The position numbers were made by a program, and so were the translations under genes. From Vibrio neptunius (GTDB lineage Bacteria > Pseudomonadota > Gammaproteobacteria > Enterobacterales > Vibrionaceae), in contig NZ_JXXU01000019.1 in assembly GCF_000967495.1 (NCBI RefSeq), positions 32,703-96,702 on the forward strand: DNA of 64,000 nt, in the 5' to 3' direction. Positions 30,701 to 37,428 of this stretch are shown piece after piece. Under the pieces are notes generated by a model that was not told the DNA's origin, made no database searches, and saw nothing but the letters and a program-made list of their open reading frames with translations. Within the stretch, counting starts at the first letter, position 1, and every line of letters starts with the position of its first letter.

Positions 30701-30778
30701 GTATCTTTGCTTGATCGAACTCTGAAGCGCACTCAGGGTTCGCAATCTTCCACAATGGAAATCCTAGAAAATGAATAA
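18800..30778 (+). CDS. irp1: Irp1, PKS/NRPS (HMWP1-like) with extra Cy-A-PCP module
   Basis: 3992 residues from the ATG at 18800, which has GAGAG upstream; an in-frame GTG at 18758 has weaker support. Domains: KS (Cys182, His318, His357); AT (Ser626 in GHSVGE); a long linker (about 840-1290) with no SAM motif; KR (GAMGGIG near 1315); ACP (Ser1597); cyclization (D1792, D1797, S1800); methyltransferase (LEVGAGTAAT near 2289); two tandem PCPs (Ser2527 and Ser2610); a second cyclization domain (D2794, D2799, S2802); adenylation (TSGSTGQPKG near 3260; specificity residues D-L-F-N-M-S-L-I-W, Cys-like); PCP (Ser3658); thioesterase (Ser3786 in GWSFGG). Yersinia HMWP1 is KS-AT-MT-KR-ACP-Cy-MT-PCP-TE, so this protein lacks the PKS methyltransferase and gains a PCP and a Cy-A-PCP module. 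irp3 overlaps its end by 8 bp. Confidence 0.94.
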   Translation: MDNNHLYDNCDPIAVIGMACRLPKAPNIDAFWHNLTNGISGQSFFSIQELQAAGVNAEVCNREHFVPSGAVIDKPEYFDAALFGYSPAEATSIDPQQRLFLQNVWHALEHAGYAPTQAPSRTGVFGSIRTSTYPSFEAFDVTQVGQVKGLQALLGNDKDYLATRVAHKFNFTGPAFTVQTACSSSLVAAHLACESLRSGECDMAIAGGVAVSFPQISGYEYQPGMIFSPDGLCRPFDQQANGTFGGHGVGSVVLKRLDDAIEAGDTVLAVLRGSAINNDGQDKVGFTAPSVNGQSQVLAEALHLADVQPDEVEMIETHGTGTKLGDPIEVTAIKNAYSRSSGAPVCHLGSVKSGLGHLDTAAGIASLIKTVLSVSRKKIPMSLNIAQANPELGLIGSSFDLATQTLDWQSPVRTAAVSSFGIGGTNCHMLVQSSSQPNQTSQPTRAEDKDIPLFLSANSPKSLGDIARRYSEHLEQHPNCADIAYSALSTRSLDLPYRLAVLNANQAKPALRAFAESGEASHQIRIGHVQSRTKLAWTFTGQGSQFEGMGETWYQTSEAFRHSIDLSQSYTKGKLEVPLTEIMFGSEKKWLSRTDGAQVAIVAFEIALAAHWKSKGMTPDVVLGHSVGEISACVIAGYLSHQQAIELVIERGQRMQQCTQNQHGAMLAAFAPLEQLNTISSLAELDQAAHNGAAHWVFSGDIEKVEQASKELEAADITYHQLDVPCAAHSRHLDSMLSSYANFTQHLTPTQGEITLISSVTGQVIRSLSELNADYWTRHVRETVQFQPAIEQALALDCHTFVEIGPKPHLTSIGRRESWSLKSCWLHAADENVLSELFILGIDAPWKEMLDIAGRRCELPLYAFDEQQYWVDSRQDKKPQSLITPEPVATYPLEPLTLRCAVINDFLRTCTSRKSFSLIDIIRGGRILPRHRDHIKALLDLLLSQGYYHKQGKQWVSSESGLPNADIIAQHWRSETEGHHLASVQRTCTQLLAIGQSLPELMRQLEHAENLSKHLAPLLDGDSATSVSPSHDADLAWQNTLSSLTYQDWSQWAEHSDLRTAIKHQCSTFLPCGCKDVDLSVSAKIGLNNVSRVAINRLSKMWGQDIYHLRAQAPQGHWEWLARIEPQATKKDDPAELLPSPHNRYHWQVRPIEADQPLNPITVEQVASAFNERGTVHRTAADQGILVLPSTPLSETATLLAQGLSNSPDNLWILTCDAMKTTPNDTTEPTATALLSLIRVARTEYPNKRFCVLDTSESDAEEVTQVLAHAPFVSASELAYRDNQYWAYQLEHAPTNDNSIPASWFNAEGSHLVTGAMGGIGRLVIRWLASCGVKRVIAIGHHQHSDWSAFCAQMAMFGCQIETHLVDLTLKGELTKLLNQLADNRPVAGAIHAAGNPHHGLIDQWDSLTAEQVIRVKAETFETLYQWLEARQAGYLIGFSSVATLGAPTQGLYAVANAFIDGFAQSHHANGHCRVMSLAWGAWDHVGMTRDAALVAKLGEEGMHTLTPAEGLWHLSQSLLMGTKHAFAMNISSNSPQFSQHFTLESSERAAADCASLVVDTLATSTWLEDRIRYQLGLAENDLLEPQQDLMQLGLDSLQFLELNAAIQKQFNVKLTAEEAYQAMTIHGLEALIDSKSHHAEPQQSLPFVIHPDQRHLPFPLTPIQHAYWVGRESWVPYGGIACNVVFEWDLSHSQFDIQRLEAAWNALIQRHDMLRMSVLPTGEQVILEEVPNYTFSTQDLSRLDNNAKTQALAETRQTMSQQVRPATQWPLFDVRISSLSEHQYRLHMNLDLLQFDVQSFKIMMDDLGRAYHGEHLPPLSLSFRDYVVHEQALKNQPDWQTSWNYWLDLLPSIPKAPQLPLGNVANSYKPEFVTRKGSLPKSQWSNLKSHWQQAGITPSAGLLTLFSRILAKWSESRAFTLNMTFFNRQPFDQNVQDLIGDFTSVLLMDFDWSQDLNLKEQLSRTQEKLWTRLSHSQVNGVEVMRELAKYRKAEQQMTEQEASLPMTPVVFTSMLGMSMDGMDIEKAMTHLLGDPVYVLSQTPQVWLDHQIMEVDGELKYHWYCMNGVIAPDVLDDMFTQYGQWLCQMAEAPREFERTTLVSKSAPTPYKTTLPEISSAIESEVTNAWSYIEHKALTGLLTTLRRHQIFHQRDQLFSYSQIIQVLRTAPKHHKLVQLWLDQLVREGLLHFDNGLYQWQGHEPTAPDCELPQSEWCQRLSQYLDESLQAHPELLNDQKSALEILFKDNQITDALYRTNPSLKILNQSAANLISALGEKKGTPLKILEVGAGTAATSTAVLGQAARYIDHYRFTDVSQAFLNEAKQSLAQYNQVDFGWLDINLALEPEIRVTGGYDVIIAVNVLHDAADLPATLKQLKDALATNGHMLLIEATDQYSPMQLATVGFIEGINAFSDFRQHTGSAMLSAYDWQQVLGEQGLVTERRFPDSEQSVLRQHLFLARATQNDSPEALPCAYSSKDRNKAQEVVVESQSVPTQDALMSRIAEIWTLLLGQSVTPQTDFFLCGGDSLMATKMIVEINKQEIAHASLQQIFEHSKLEQFVQVLNGTLDQQAGNEELEISSEEHEVQQIWQELLSQDITSETDFFQCGGDSLMATKLIVQLQQAGFKAVTLQHIFEQPVFAQFCKHLFKPDAEATVNAQKANRDYPLTPLQNAYWLGESSLFSLGQGIAHFYAELEIKDLNRARLVDSWNTMVHHHDQLRGEIREGHYCILQEVPHYEPDYVDLTQYAESDKAQYLTEAREHIAAQGIPTDRWPLFNLTIIKTNEDTHLLHLVIDLVVADGTSLNLLFQQWQQLYNDSSATLNKPSMTIAQYLDQKAERHANGSQHASRQYWIERLPTLPDAPALPLADSRAESMNQCVLTHRVSEKDWNQLQRQSLGHNVLPSMAMLATFCLVLRRWSDTHHFSLNVLHSNRPASEPDIANVVGNLSTTSMLEVDISKEPTLLALIQQVQQQMSDDLAHAEFDGQDVLTEKNRLNRNFSAGMPVVFNDTVSVGQQSSLTLGTLRDFGAQTPHVYLDAMLISSACGGIDIKWTVQQDHLKPGVFDAMFHAYTKAVESLTTSDWHKPLCVSLSESQWGHQSNSSKASLTEQLSASKPQSLLEMIKQGYEAYPERIAIQQGETLLTYREIWNAALGLASSIAANDDDAPLVAIVMNKSWQQVMAAIGILMAGKAYLPIDAAYPEARIHALLEQGQVTTVVAEKGLKVALDTYRVLTPSVSHTQHNEFQPKMVGPSDLAYVIFTSGSTGQPKGVMMDHQAVVNTLLDVESRLSLDCEDRVLAISSLNFDLSVFDVFSTLHCGACLVIPESSPAKDPDALIELAIKAQITIWNSVPAFAQLLADGLTSRSSVLPSLRHIMMSGDWIPVSLPEQLKVIAPNTKLLSLGGATEAAIWSIAYPIEGSHAERKSIPYGKALTNQAFFVLDSQLQPCPNWVSGELYIGGSGLSLGYWQDESKTQAAFITHPESGQRLYKTGDLGRYQDDGNIEFLGRNDHQVKINGYRIELGEVESTLRLCPNAGLKERLQNIIVQPIAIEGVGTRLVAYTVCTQPEPQDATHLLDHARNNLPTYMCPVQIVSLDTIPLTSNGKVDRKALPTPVVKINANSRPPMTETEEQIAQIWRDCLQQAAIPANQSFFDFGGNSLAAVRVISRINSQLGSQLTAGHLQSHDTIERLASLIDRRTTYESSEPVLLNPTKEAKPPLFIVHPIGGHLLSYQPLAQQLDHVSLYGLAYPDTGFKQNEFDVTQLAQHYLNQIKRIQPHGPYRLAGWSFGGIVAYEMAHQLVESKQKVDACILIDSYRPIPQKETMSAQEVRRHFYADVIGRFPQLMQVEEPDLSTDDSLCGHLSSAFGHIAAIEDVTKDSVQHLLDVYRRNLAAMLSYTVPELTSVNTALIAAGRNNHLDFMSYQDPIIAQSPHHGWGDVCDLTVHELDGDHYTLLQEPNVSELANTLVSLLDRTLKRTQGSQSSTMEILENE

Positions 30779-31856
30779 AACAAAAAAAATCATCATTGTT
30801 GGTGCCAAATTTGGGGAGCTTTACCTCAATGCGTTTATTGATCCACCCGAACATTTGCAACTGGCTGGCCTGCTTTCAACAGGCAGCCCACGTTCAAAGA
30901 ACCTTGCAAAAGCATTTGGCGTGCCTTTGTATACGAACGTATCTGATTTGCCGCAAGATATCGATATCGCCTGCGTCGTTGTGCGAGCCTCTGTTATAGG
31001 AGGCACTGGCAACCTTATCGTCGAAGAGTTGCTAGAACGAGGAATACATGTCATCCAAGAACACCCAGTGTCGATCAATGAAATGACACGCCATCAACGT
31101 CAGGCTGCGCAGCATCAAGCCCATTACTGTGTTAACGCTTTCTATGCCGCCTCGGACGCAGGACAAGCTTGGCTAACCAGCACTAATCATATCGTACAAC
31201 GTACAGGCCAAAAACCAAGCTACGGTAACATCACCACCAGCAGACAACTTTTGTACTCAACACTGGATTGGCTGCTGCAAAGTTTTGGATCACAAGCCGA
31301 GCCGTTAACGCCTGAATTGCTGAACAAGCAGCCTCAGTTTGATGTAATCAATCTGCGTTCACAATCCGGTCATTTTTTATTGCAGTTGCAAAACTATCTC
31401 GACCCCAGTGACCCTGATATGCATAGTCTGGCAATGCACCGAATGATGCTTGGTTGGGATAATGGTTACCTTTCATTGACAGACAGCTACGGCCCGATCA
31501 CCTGGACACCCGTGTTGCATGCCGACAACCACCAAAGCGATCATCTCAGTCTGTATCAGCGTGCAGGCACTCCTGAGGGCGACTACCTTCAAGCTCCCGT
31601 CACTCAGGTGCTCTACCAAGAGAACGCTTCACGACTCGAGACATTTGAAACCCTAGGGCCAAAAGGCGTCGCCAACACACTGAGTATGTTCGCTCGTCTA
31701 ATTGACGGCGAGCAGGATATCGCCCCTCTGGGTGTTGCTCATCAGCGAAATGTCGCTCGTCTATGGGAAGAGATCTTAACCCTATGTGGGCCAGCAAAAG
31801 AATGCGCTCTCAAACCCGCCGATATGGTTCACTTTCCATTGGGAGGTGCAGCATGA
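30771..31856 (+). CDS. irp3: Irp3, thiazolinyl imide/imine reductase (YbtU-like)
   Basis: A 361-residue oxidoreductase. It has an N-terminal Rossmann segment (KKIIIVGAKFGELYLNAF) and the overall layout of YbtU/PchG, NADPH-dependent reductases that convert one thiazoline of the enzyme-bound chain to a thiazolidine. It acts in the cytoplasm on intermediates tethered to Irp2/Irp1. Conserved YbtU-type stretches include GIHVIQEHPV and YCVNAFYA. It overlaps irp1 by 8 bp and irp4 by 4 bp (ATGA), so it is translationally coupled in one operon. Nothing looks broken. Confidence 0.9.
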   Translation: MNKTKKIIIVGAKFGELYLNAFIDPPEHLQLAGLLSTGSPRSKNLAKAFGVPLYTNVSDLPQDIDIACVVVRASVIGGTGNLIVEELLERGIHVIQEHPVSINEMTRHQRQAAQHQAHYCVNAFYAASDAGQAWLTSTNHIVQRTGQKPSYGNITTSRQLLYSTLDWLLQSFGSQAEPLTPELLNKQPQFDVINLRSQSGHFLLQLQNYLDPSDPDMHSLAMHRMMLGWDNGYLSLTDSYGPITWTPVLHADNHQSDHLSLYQRAGTPEGDYLQAPVTQVLYQENASRLETFETLGPKGVANTLSMFARLIDGEQDIAPLGVAHQRNVARLWEEILTLCGPAKECALKPADMVHFPLGGAA

Positions 31857-32689
31857 CCACAGCTACTTTCAAGGTGTTATGTCAGCGAGGAAAGGTGGTT
31901 GATGAACTGTGGGTTATCTGCCCGTTTGCTGGCGGCAGTCACAGCGCCTTCACTAGTTGGGCTTCCCTGAGGGAAAACGACCTACCTAACAATACGCAAG
32001 TTCTTCTTGCCACCTACCCCGGCCGTGATCAACGAATGAGGGAACGTGCGCTTTCTAGCATCGGTGCGATCGCCTGTGATGTGTTTGATGCACTCATGGT
32101 ACGCATGGCTTCTTCACCACCAAACCAAGTGCCACGTTTGCGCCTTTGTGGACACAGTATGGGGGCACAGGTGGCCTTTGAGGTGTGCAAACATTTCGAA
32201 GACTACTACGGCTCGTCAACACCAGTTTCACAGCTAGTTTTATCGGGCTGCCATGCGCCACATCTAGAAAGCCGACGTAAGCTCAGCCACCTTAACGACC
32301 AAGACTTTGTCGAACAATTAATAGAAATTGGCAGTGGCAGTCCGGTTCTTAAGCAGCATCCTGAACTGCTGGCACTCTTTTTACCTATGCTCAGGGCTGA
32401 TTTTTCAGCCACAGAAAACTACCTAACGACTCAGGGGGCCGCCCCAAAATTGGCACATACTCCCTGCACTTTAATGTTCGGAGAGCAAGACCCTGAGGCA
32501 TGGTCTAGCGAAGTGATCGCTTGGCAAGATTGGCATTCTTGCCCAGAAATGACTTCGGTATCAGGCCTTTCAGGAGATCATTTTTACATTACCGCGCAAC
32601 CAACACAGTTTATTCAGAGCGTGATTAATCACGCTCATGATGCCCCACATGCATCTCATATCGAATTTGGAGAACCTCAATATGGCTAA
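31853..32689 (+). CDS. irp4: Irp4, type II thioesterase (YbtT-like)
   Basis: An alpha/beta-hydrolase editing thioesterase of 278 residues that removes wrong acyl groups from carrier domains of the assembly line. I chose the ATG at 31853 (MTTATFKVLCQRG), because GGGAGG lies 6-7 bp upstream and it overlaps the irp3 stop as ATGA; the open frame extends further upstream only through irp3. Motifs: CPFAGGSHSAF near the N-terminus, LATYPGRDQR, the nucleophile elbow GHSMGAQVAFE, and a C-terminal GDHFYI with the catalytic His. It overlaps irp9 by 8 bp. Confidence 0.92.
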   Translation: MTTATFKVLCQRGKVVDELWVICPFAGGSHSAFTSWASLRENDLPNNTQVLLATYPGRDQRMRERALSSIGAIACDVFDALMVRMASSPPNQVPRLRLCGHSMGAQVAFEVCKHFEDYYGSSTPVSQLVLSGCHAPHLESRRKLSHLNDQDFVEQLIEIGSGSPVLKQHPELLALFLPMLRADFSATENYLTTQGAAPKLAHTPCTLMFGEQDPEAWSSEVIAWQDWHSCPEMTSVSGLSGDHFYITAQPTQFIQSVINHAHDAPHASHIEFGEPQYG

Positions 32690-34079
32690 ACCATCTATTA
32701 CTCAGTACCACAACCACATCATCCCACACCAATGTGACCCTCTAGCCATAGCGACCGAGCTCAGCATGGCTGAATTTTGCGATGATTATGTGGTGTATGA
32801 ACACAACCAAGAGTGGTCAATCGGTATCAATAAGCTGGCCGAACTGACCGTCGATACACAAGGCAAAATCACTGACTTTTCTGGTCACGTGCATCAGCCT
32901 GAACACGATCTGATCTGTGACACCATCTACCAAGCTACCCAAACTTTACCTTGGGAGGGATGGCGTGTATTTGGCCGAGTCGATTTTGAGTTCAGCCACT
33001 TCGCCCATCATTTGGCGCAGAAAGAAACAAATCGCACTCTGCTAGAACTCTTTGTGGCTCAGCATGATATTCGAATTTCAAACCATCAACTCGCTGTTCG
33101 CACAACCGACGACTCGGTATTGCCAGAGATTCATCAGGCGATAGCCCGAGCATCATCGTTAGTTCAGCCGGAACCGATGGCACCGCTGACACAAGCCGAC
33201 ATCCTAGACCATCATAAAATTCAACATGACTATCAAACTATCGTTGCTTCAGCGGTGCGAGAAATCGTTGCGGACGATTACAAAAAAGTCATTTTATCGC
33301 GCTCAGCTACTTTGCCTGCTGCGATCGATATCCGTCGCAGTTTTGTATCTGGACGTCGCAATAACACGCCAGCCCGTTCTTTCATGCTCAAACTAGGCGA
33401 GCTGGAAGCCTTTGGATTTTCGCCTGAAACCGTACTGGAGGTCGACCATCTAGGCCATCTAAGCACGCAACCTTTGGCAGGTACTCGCTTCCTCCCTACC
33501 GATCCCGAAGAAGCCCAAAGACTGAAACGAGAACTCACAACAGATCCAAAAGAAATTGCAGAACACGCGACATCAGTCAAACTGGCCGTAGAAGAACTTG
33601 AACAAGTTTGCGACCGAAGTACCGTTAACGTGGCTGAATTTATGGATGTCTCTGAACGAGGTACCGTTCAGCACCTTGCTTCACGAGTGACTGGACAGCT
33701 GACACAAGGAAAATCTGCATGGCATGCATTTAAAGTCTTGTTTCCAGCGATCACAGCGTCGGGAATCCCAAAACGAGAGGCCATTGACGCCATCGCACGC
33801 TTTGAACCCACTTCACGCGGTTTATACAGTGGCAGTGTCTTGATTGCCGATCAAGACGGTTTCTTTGATGCCGCATTGGTATTGCGTGCCGCCTATAAAC
33901 GTCACTCTGTCTCCATGCTGCAGGCCGGAGCTGGTGTCATCAGCCTGTCCACACCGGCAAGAGAATGGGAAGAAACATGCGAAAAAATGGCTTGTGTCCT
34001 TGACCATCTCGTCTTTGAAGCGCCAGCAGAAGACCAACCTTCTTCAACAACTCAGCACAAGGAAGAAGTGAAAATATGA
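32682..34079 (+). CDS. irp9: Irp9, salicylate synthase (YbtS-like)
   Basis: A 465-residue member of the chorismate-utilising (MST) family that makes salicylate from chorismate through isochorismate, with Mg2+. It supplies the aryl cap of the siderophore. The ATG at 32682 (MAKPSITQYHNH) has GGAG 9-12 bp upstream and overlaps irp4 by 8 bp; upstream in-frame Met codons lie within irp4 and lack a ribosome-binding site. The C-terminal catalytic region shows YKKVILSRSATL, FGFSPETVLEV, QPLAGTRFLP, HATSVKLAVEELE, FPAITASGIPKREAI and RGLYSGSVL, closely following YbtS/Irp9. No separate isochorismate-pyruvate lyase is needed. Confidence 0.95.
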   Translation: MAKPSITQYHNHIIPHQCDPLAIATELSMAEFCDDYVVYEHNQEWSIGINKLAELTVDTQGKITDFSGHVHQPEHDLICDTIYQATQTLPWEGWRVFGRVDFEFSHFAHHLAQKETNRTLLELFVAQHDIRISNHQLAVRTTDDSVLPEIHQAIARASSLVQPEPMAPLTQADILDHHKIQHDYQTIVASAVREIVADDYKKVILSRSATLPAAIDIRRSFVSGRRNNTPARSFMLKLGELEAFGFSPETVLEVDHLGHLSTQPLAGTRFLPTDPEEAQRLKRELTTDPKEIAEHATSVKLAVEELEQVCDRSTVNVAEFMDVSERGTVQHLASRVTGQLTQGKSAWHAFKVLFPAITASGIPKREAIDAIARFEPTSRGLYSGSVLIADQDGFFDAALVLRAAYKRHSVSMLQAGAGVISLSTPAREWEETCEKMACVLDHLVFEAPAEDQPSSTTQHKEEVKI

Positions 34080-35683
34080 CCTCTCGCAAGGCGATGGAAT
34101 CGGTTATCCCGCATTCCACTGAAAAACAACAAACGTACCAACAAGCAGGCCTATGGGAACAAGTCCCCTTGTGGCAATTACTGTGGTCTCACTCTGCCAA
34201 TACACTCAACCAAATAGCCATCAGAGATGACAGTAAATCAATGACATACCGAGAGTTAATCAATAAAGCGGATCAAATCGCTCAAGGGCTAATTTCTCAG
34301 GGCTGGGCAGCGGGCGACCGTGTAGTTATGCAACTGAGCAATCGCTGTGAGTTCGCTGCTACACTGTTCGGATTCCTGCGTGCGGGGCTCATTCCTGTGA
34401 TGGCGTTGCCTGCACACGGCCTAGCAGAGATAGAGCACTTTATGCGTACTTGCAATGCGCAGGGCTATGTTGGAGAAGGGAAGATTGGTGAGAAAATAGT
34501 CAACAACCTCAAGAAACAGGGCGATCTAAAACTCTACCTGATCGATCAATGCACGCCAACGTGTGCTTTACCTTATTCCGAGGCGAATGGCTTTGCCCCT
34601 GCCGACGTTGACCCAGCAGAAACCGCATTATTTTTGGTCTCTGGGGGTACGACAGGGCTGCCAAAGTTGATTCCCAGAACGCATAACGACTACCTGTATA
34701 ATATTCGCTGCTGTTGCCGTGCGAGTGAAGTGGCAGAAACAGAGGTTTACCTAGCCGTGCTTCCAGCCGCTCACAACTTTACGTTAGGTTGCCCAGGATT
34801 TTTAGGCACCTTATCGGTGGGTGGTGAAGTTATTTTTACTCAGTTAGCCAGCCCTGACCATTGCTTTGAACTTATTGAACAGTACAGTGTGACAGCAACC
34901 GCACTGGTGCCTGCTCTGGCACAACTATGGACCGAAGCAGTTCAGTGGGAAGAGGCGAATTTGACCAGCCTTAAGCGTATCCAAGTCGGTGGTTCTAAAT
35001 TGGCGTATAGCGACGCGATAGCAATGCAACACGTATTTCCGGGGGTCTTACAGCAAGTGTTTGGTATGGCAGAGGGCCTGATTGCTTGCACCCGGCTTAA
35101 CGACACTCCCGAGGTCGTTGCTTCAATGCAAGGCAAGCCTGTGAGCGAGTGGGACGAAGTACGTATTGTCGACTCCGATGGCAAGGACGTTGAATTGGGA
35201 GAAGAAGGCGAGTTGTTAACCCGAGGCCCCTATACGCTCCGTGGCTACTATCGTGCGGCTGAACACAACGCTCGTTCATTTACAGAAGATGGTTTCTATT
35301 GTAGCGGGGATAAAGTACGCATGAATGACCAGCAATACCTCTCTGTCACAGGCCGTATCAAAGATGTCGTCAATCGAGCGGGAGAGTGCATTGCTGCGGA
35401 TGAAATAGAAGAACAATTACTGGCTCACCCCGATATTGCTCAGGTTGCGGTGGTGGCAGTCCCTGATCCGCACTTAGGTGAACGGATAGGAGTTGCAGCG
35501 ATTGGACGCGATACATCACTGACACTGCAAGACTTAAGACGATTCCTACTCGAACAGAACCTAGCAACATTCAAGATGCCCGATGAATTGCTATGGGTGT
35601 CGACATTGCCCAAAACAGCGGTTGGCAAAGTGGATAAAAAAGCCATAGTCGGGCCATCAGGCACTCCTTGGCATCTGGGCTAA
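34076..35683 (+). CDS. irp5: Irp5, salicyl-AMP ligase (YbtE-like)
   Basis: A stand-alone adenylation enzyme of 535 residues (ANL family, EntE/DhbE/YbtE group) that activates salicylate with ATP and loads it on the aryl carrier domain of Irp2. Motifs: SGGTTGLPKLIPRTHNDY (A3), FGMAEGLIACTR (A5), GELLTRGPYTLRGYY, YCSGDKVR, GRIKDVVNRAGECI and the catalytic lysine region LPKTAVGKVDKK. It overlaps irp9 as ATGA. It is the last gene of the long plus-strand operon and is followed by a strong terminator. Confidence 0.95.
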   Translation: MTSRKAMESVIPHSTEKQQTYQQAGLWEQVPLWQLLWSHSANTLNQIAIRDDSKSMTYRELINKADQIAQGLISQGWAAGDRVVMQLSNRCEFAATLFGFLRAGLIPVMALPAHGLAEIEHFMRTCNAQGYVGEGKIGEKIVNNLKKQGDLKLYLIDQCTPTCALPYSEANGFAPADVDPAETALFLVSGGTTGLPKLIPRTHNDYLYNIRCCCRASEVAETEVYLAVLPAAHNFTLGCPGFLGTLSVGGEVIFTQLASPDHCFELIEQYSVTATALVPALAQLWTEAVQWEEANLTSLKRIQVGGSKLAYSDAIAMQHVFPGVLQQVFGMAEGLIACTRLNDTPEVVASMQGKPVSEWDEVRIVDSDGKDVELGEEGELLTRGPYTLRGYYRAAEHNARSFTEDGFYCSGDKVRMNDQQYLSVTGRIKDVVNRAGECIAADEIEEQLLAHPDIAQVAVVAVPDPHLGERIGVAAIGRDTSLTLQDLRRFLLEQNLATFKMPDELLWVSTLPKTAVGKVDKKAIVGPSGTPWHLG

Positions 35684-35693
35684 AACCCTAAAC

Positions 35694-35720
35694 AAAGCCT
35701 CGCTTCATAGCGAGGCTTTT
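35694..35720. terminator. Bidirectional terminator between irp5 and the ABC genes
   Basis: AAAGCCTCGC (35694-35703), loop TTCATA, GCGAGGCTTTT (35710-35720). The stem has A-rich and T-rich flanks, so it can work for irp5 and for the convergent ABC operon, which ends 20 bp away. Confidence 0.88.
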
Positions 35721-35739
35721 ACTTTGCTGTCCGGGATTT

Positions 35740-37428
35740 CTAGGCGACTTGGCCAGCAAGCCACAATTGCTGATAGCCCCCTCCTTCTGCCATTAAGGTA
35801 TCATGGGCTCCGGAATCAACAATTTTGCCATCCTCTAAGTAGTAAATAGTATCGGCATGTTGAACGGTGTCTAAGCGATGGGCGATAGTAATCACGGTCT
35901 TCCCTTCAGACAATCTGGCAATCGACGCCAATACTTCATTTTGCGTGGCTTCATCCAGCGCCGAAGTAATCTCATCCAATAGGAGAATCGGAGCATCATG
36001 CAGCAAGGCACGAGCAATGGATACTCTCTGGCGCTCACCTCCGGATAATTGGTTACCGTTTTCACCAATATGACTATCCAGACCTTTTGGTAAACCCGCC
36101 ACTAAGGCAGACAAACCGACGGCCTCAATCGCTTGTTGCAACTCTTCACTGCTTGCTTCTGGTTTCGCAAGTAACAAGTTGTCTCGTAAACTGCCACCGA
36201 GCAGTTGAACATCTTGTGTGACATAGGAAATCAGTTTATACCAGTGTTGAGTTCCGATCTCATCAATGCTGCGTCCGCCAATATTTATAGAACCCGAAGA
36301 GGGAATATGGAAAGCAGCAATGGCATCCAGAAGACTGGATTTTCCCGCTCCACTTGGTCCCACAAAAGCGATACGATGCCCTTTGGGGATGGTAAGGTTG
36401 ACACCACTCAGTATCTTTTGCTCATCAATAGTAAGATATAGGTCATCAATGACGATATCGTGCCCAGCAGGAGCTTCCCCTTTCGCTGCTTGTTGAGGCA
36501 ATTGAGCGAGCGCCTGCAAACGGTCGGCGGCATTGAGCATATATCGCAATAACGCGGCATAAACCGTCATTCGGGTTAAAGGACGGATACAAACCACGCT
36601 TGCCACAATCACCACTAAACATTCTGGCCATGTCAGCTGATCAGATTGCAAAAACAGACTTGCGAGGCCAAGGTTTAGCACCAGTGCAAGCTCAGTGATC
36701 AATGTAGCGATAAGAACACCCATTCCACCAGCCCATTCCAGACCAAGGCCAGCGGCTCGTTGTTGCTCTATTTTGTCACACAAAGGGGCCGCCAGACGTT
36801 CACTTTGGGCAAAGCCACGTAGCATAGGCAGACAGTCAACATATTCTAACAGTCGGCTGGAGACCTCACTATTCATACTGTGATGATGCTGTGCTCGCTG
36901 ACTGAATGTGCTCTCCGCGAGCATTAACACCCCCAGAGCCAACACGAATATCCCCAAAGTAACAGCCCCTAAAACAGGGTCAACCAAGCCAATCACCAAT
37001 AGCATGGCAAATGGCACAACCCACGCTGAAATGAAATCCGCTAATAGATGACTGAATATATCTTCAAACTGCTTCAAATCTGCAGTCAGAAGTTTCATTT
37101 TTTCGCCGAGACGCTTGCCTTTTAGTGCAGCAAGAGGTTGTCTTCGAATATCCGTCAACAGCTGGCTTCTCAGTCCATGAGTAATGCTATATGCACCGAG
37201 AAATGTCTGCTTGGCACTCTGGCCAAACCACCATTGGCTCACCACCACCATCAATGAGAGCGATCCTACCGTCAGCCAAGACACTGATTCTGGGCTCAAA
37301 AGCCAAACAAAAAGCGCACCAAACACCAATAGAGGCAAGGCTTCCACCACCAGCTTTCCAGCAAGTCCTTTCCAGAACTGCCGAGCACTGATACCACTAT
37401 GGCGTATCAAGATCTGAATACTAGTCAT
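35740..37428 (-). CDS. ABC transporter, fused permease/ATPase (YbtP/YbtQ-type), second gene
   Basis: 562 residues from the ATG at 37428, which has AGGAG 7 bp upstream; two GTG codons directly upstream are in frame. The N-terminal part (about 20-290) holds some six membrane segments. The C-terminal ATPase has Walker A GPSGAGKSS, Q-loop YVTQDVQ, signature LSGGERQR, Walker B ILLLDEITSALDE and switch His in IAHRL. It overlaps the preceding ABC gene by 8 bp and would act with it as a heterodimer in the inner membrane. In Yersinia the equivalent pair YbtPQ imports ferric yersiniabactin. Siderophore export is an alternative; sequence alone cannot tell. The operon is convergent to irp5. Confidence 0.88.
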   Translation of the reverse strand: MTSIQILIRHSGISARQFWKGLAGKLVVEALPLLVFGALFVWLLSPESVSWLTVGSLSLMVVVSQWWFGQSAKQTFLGAYSITHGLRSQLLTDIRRQPLAALKGKRLGEKMKLLTADLKQFEDIFSHLLADFISAWVVPFAMLLVIGLVDPVLGAVTLGIFVLALGVLMLAESTFSQRAQHHHSMNSEVSSRLLEYVDCLPMLRGFAQSERLAAPLCDKIEQQRAAGLGLEWAGGMGVLIATLITELALVLNLGLASLFLQSDQLTWPECLVVIVASVVCIRPLTRMTVYAALLRYMLNAADRLQALAQLPQQAAKGEAPAGHDIVIDDLYLTIDEQKILSGVNLTIPKGHRIAFVGPSGAGKSSLLDAIAAFHIPSSGSINIGGRSIDEIGTQHWYKLISYVTQDVQLLGGSLRDNLLLAKPEASSEELQQAIEAVGLSALVAGLPKGLDSHIGENGNQLSGGERQRVSIARALLHDAPILLLDEITSALDEATQNEVLASIARLSEGKTVITIAHRLDTVQHADTIYYLEDGKIVDSGAHDTLMAEGGGYQQLWLAGQVA

